DNA from: Deltaproteobacteria bacterium
Lineage (GTDB): Bacteria > Desulfobacterota > Desulfobulbia > Desulfobulbales > VMSU01
Reading direction: 5' to 3'
Length of the DNA stretch: 35,575 bases
Assembly: GCA_013151175.1 (NCBI GenBank)
Contig: JAADIV010000022.1
Coordinates: forward strand, 1 to 35,575
The position numbers were made by a program, and so were the translations under genes. Shown here piece after piece: positions 34,121 to 35,575 of the stretch. Below the pieces are notes generated by a model, which saw only the letters and a program-made list of their open reading frames with translations, had not been told where the DNA came from and made no database searches. Every line of letters begins with the position of its first letter. Position 1 is the stretch's first letter.

Positions 34121-34747
34121 ATGTTCGAGTACGACAACCATGATTTGCCGGAATTAACTCCGACTGAACTGCAAGATGAACGGGATATCCTCTTTGGAAT
34201 TATCAGCCGTTTTATCGGCTATTTCACCATGGATTCGCAGCGTGAAAGCCAAAATAATACAGATACCGAATACCCCTTTGTGCCAATGGATCCCCGACAG
34301 GTCTATGCCCAGATAAAATTCGTGCGCGATTATCTTGACGGGCAGAATCAGGCTGCCGGGCCTTACCGCTTTATCGATATTGGCTGCGGCATTGGCAATG
34401 TATTGTTGACGGCCGAGCAGATGAACTTTGAGGTATGGGGCATTGAGAAGGACAAATTCCCTTTTCAGGTGGCGGCCAAATTAATTGGCTCAGAGCGGGT
34501 CAGCCAGGCGGATATATGGCAGTATGATAATTATGCCGCCTTTAAGGTGATCTATTATTTCCGCCCCTTTCATGACGGCGTCTTGCAACGCCGTTTTGAG
34601 CTTCTTGTTGAAGATCAACTACAGCCCGGCGGAATCTTAATCGCTAACCGCAAGATGAGCGTGAAAATAGACGCCGATCCTCGTTTCAGCCGTCTAAGCA
34701 GCACTATGCCCGTATGGTTGAAAAAGAAAGAGCCGTGTCCCGAATAA
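34121..34747 (+). CDS. Class I SAM-dependent methyltransferase-like protein
   Basis: Protein of 208 residues with a Rossmann methyltransferase core. Motif I is FIDIGCGIGNV (84-94), followed by a second strand VWGIEKDKFP with acidic E109 for the ribose, and a later strand GGILIANRKM. The N-terminal 80 residues are helical with no clear signature. The substrate is unknown. The gene overlaps the next by 13 to 34 bases. It starts at ATG 34121, with AAGGGCGTG upstream as a weak ribosome site. Confidence 0.8.
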   Translation: MFEYDNHDLPELTPTELQDERDILFGIISRFIGYFTMDSQRESQNNTDTEYPFVPMDPRQVYAQIKFVRDYLDGQNQAAGPYRFIDIGCGIGNVLLTAEQMNFEVWGIEKDKFPFQVAAKLIGSERVSQADIWQYDNYAAFKVIYYFRPFHDGVLQRRFELLVEDQLQPGGILIANRKMSVKIDADPRFSRLSSTMPVWLKKKEPCPE

Positions 34748-35157
34748 CCCCGCCAACACCACTTATTCCCCTGTCTGAGCTTACCTTTACCTTTTCACGG
34801 AGCAGCGGGCCGGGTGGCCAACATGTGAATAAGGTAAATAGCCGGGTCACCCTGTGGTTCGACCTGTGGAATTCTCCCAGTCTGACCGCATTACAAAAAA
34901 ACCGTCTCGGTAAAAAACTGGCCGGCCGGCTCAACCAACAGGGACGGTTATGGTTGGTCAGTAACCGCCATAGGTCACAAATGGCCAACCGCCAGGAGGC
35001 CATAGCCCGATTCTATGATTTACTGCGTGAGGGGCTAAAGACCGAGCGGCCGCGCAAGAAGACCAGAATCAGCAAGGCGGCCAGAAAGCGCCGCCTTACC
35101 GCTAAAAAACGCCGCGGCTCCCTGAAAAGAGAGCGTCACCGGCCTCTTGATGACTAA
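34714..35157 (+). CDS. arfB: ArfB-like ribosome-rescue peptidyl-tRNA hydrolase
   Basis: RF1/RF2-related hydrolase of 147 residues that frees stalled ribosomes. It has the catalytic GGQ (34-36) in SRSSGPGGQHVNKVNSRV and a basic C-terminal tail rich in Lys and Arg (KKTRISKAARKRRLTAKKRR) that in ArfB/YaeJ enters the empty mRNA channel. Length and layout fit ArfB rather than a release factor. GTG 34735 with AAAGAG before it is an alternative start. It overlaps the methyltransferase gene upstream, and its stop shares CTAA (35154-35157) with the convergent MCP gene. Confidence 0.88.
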   Translation: MVEKERAVSRITPPTPLIPLSELTFTFSRSSGPGGQHVNKVNSRVTLWFDLWNSPSLTALQKNRLGKKLAGRLNQQGRLWLVSNRHRSQMANRQEAIARFYDLLREGLKTERPRKKTRISKAARKRRLTAKKRRGSLKRERHRPLDD

Positions 35158-35575
35158 AAATCTTCAAAATTATCGTCATCATCAAAGGGAATAACTTGCT
35201 CAGACTTGGCGGCTGCCGCAGATTTTATGCCAGGCTTGGGCAGGCTCTTCCTGCCTGCCGGCGGCCGGCGGAGAACCGTTGCCGATGAGGCGGCAGGCCG
35301 GGGCGGCGTTTTGACGGTTCTAGGCGCCCCGCTGCCATTCACCATTCTTGTTAAGCCGCTCAACGTATCCCTGATACTTTCTACCTGGGCGTTCATCTCC
35401 TCGGCGGCGCTGGCAGACTCCTCGGAGTTGGCGGCAATCTGCTGCACGGCCTGATCCAACTGGGTGATGGCCTGATTTACCTGGTTAACCCCGGTGGTTT
35501 GTTCGTTGGAGGCAATAGCCACCTCCTTGATTAACTGGCCGATCTTGCTAGAGTGTTCATTCACCTCGACAAAGG
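35154..35575 (-). CDS. Methyl-accepting chemotaxis protein, C-terminal fragment (runs off window)
   Basis: Only the 3' part, about 139 codons, is in the window; the frame stays open to the last base. It shows the descending arm of the MCP coiled coil: [39 protein letters not shown] and NSEESASAAEEMNAQVES. A Pro/Ala/Lys-rich linker follows, ending in the acidic IPFDDDDNFEDF. The TM, sensor and hairpin-tip regions lie outside. There is no canonical CheR pentapeptide (it ends NFEDF). The sequence differs from the MCP at 257, so this is a separate receptor. Confidence 0.93.
   Translation of the reverse strand, partial: FVEVNEHSSKIGQLIKEVAIASNEQTTGVNQVNQAITQLDQAVQQIAANSEESASAAEEMNAQVESIRDTLSGLTRMVNGSGAPRTVKTPPRPAASSATVLRRPPAGRKSLPKPGIKSAAAAKSEQVIPFDDDDNFEDF

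Overview
The window looks like ordinary chromosome of an anaerobic, Gram-negative member of the Desulfobacterota (former Deltaproteobacteria), possibly close to Desulfobulbales. This is an inference from gene content and protein style: GatCAB-type amidotransferase genes, a short (430-residue) ThiC, a selenocysteine tRNA, several PilZ, HD-GYP and chemoreceptor genes, and a NapH-like polyferredoxin paired with a small CXXC membrane protein. No 16S gene is present, so the lineage is tentative. There is no prophage, complete insertion sequence, CRISPR array or defence island.

Layout. Positions 1-5300 carry signalling and redox genes: a dispersed-repeat fragment at the left edge, an AT-rich chemoreceptor, a 400-residue protein with a possible CheW-like C-terminus, a PilZ protein, a 50-residue CXXC membrane protein coupled to a polyferredoxin, and an exported SH3-repeat protein. 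Positions 5270-8000 (minus strand) hold xerD, rpsU and a GlcD-type FAD oxidase. Positions 8100-11500 (plus) hold ddl, thiC, a small membrane protein and a MagIII/EndoIII-like glycosylase, followed by a minus-strand AI-2E/PerM-family permease. Positions 12700-16640 hold ilvE, groES-groEL with a sigma-32-like promoter, and tRNA-Met. Positions 17000-20850 hold an unknown 168-residue protein converging on polA, with a zinc-finger-like protein translationally coupled upstream of polA, and tRNA-Sec. Positions 21000-27800 hold a plus-strand run: 5-formyl-THF cyclo-ligase, a histone-deacetylase-family hydrolase, a CheY/HD-GYP regulator, gatC, gatA, hisC, cmk and a second PilZ protein. Positions 27800-35575 hold rdgB (minus), a 41-residue membrane protein, birA (minus), hisS, aspS, a cold-shock protein, a GIY-YIG nuclease (minus), a methyltransferase, an ArfB-like rescue hydrolase and the 3' end of another chemoreceptor (minus).

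How the genes relate. Much of the set is translation and housekeeping (hisS, aspS, gatCA, rpsU, arfB, groESL, csp, tRNA-Met, tRNA-Sec), DNA upkeep (polA, xerD, glycosylase, rdgB) and cofactor or amino-acid metabolism (thiC, MTHFS, birA, ilvE, hisC). A second layer is c-di-GMP and chemotaxis signalling: two PilZ proteins, one HD-GYP regulator, two MCPs and one CheW-like candidate.

The least explained material is non-coding. One dispersed 27-bp repeat has three exact copies: one in the hisS leader and two inverted copies forming a large imperfect palindrome that supplies the last codons of the GIY-YIG gene. A second family of palindromic elements (CTGAATAGTTAC ends, TATGCTTCGAAGTC core) lies at the left edge, before ddl and before rdgB. 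I did not find a clearly new multi-gene system. The best candidates for follow-up are these repeat families, the CXXC protein/polyferredoxin pair and the CheW-like protein.
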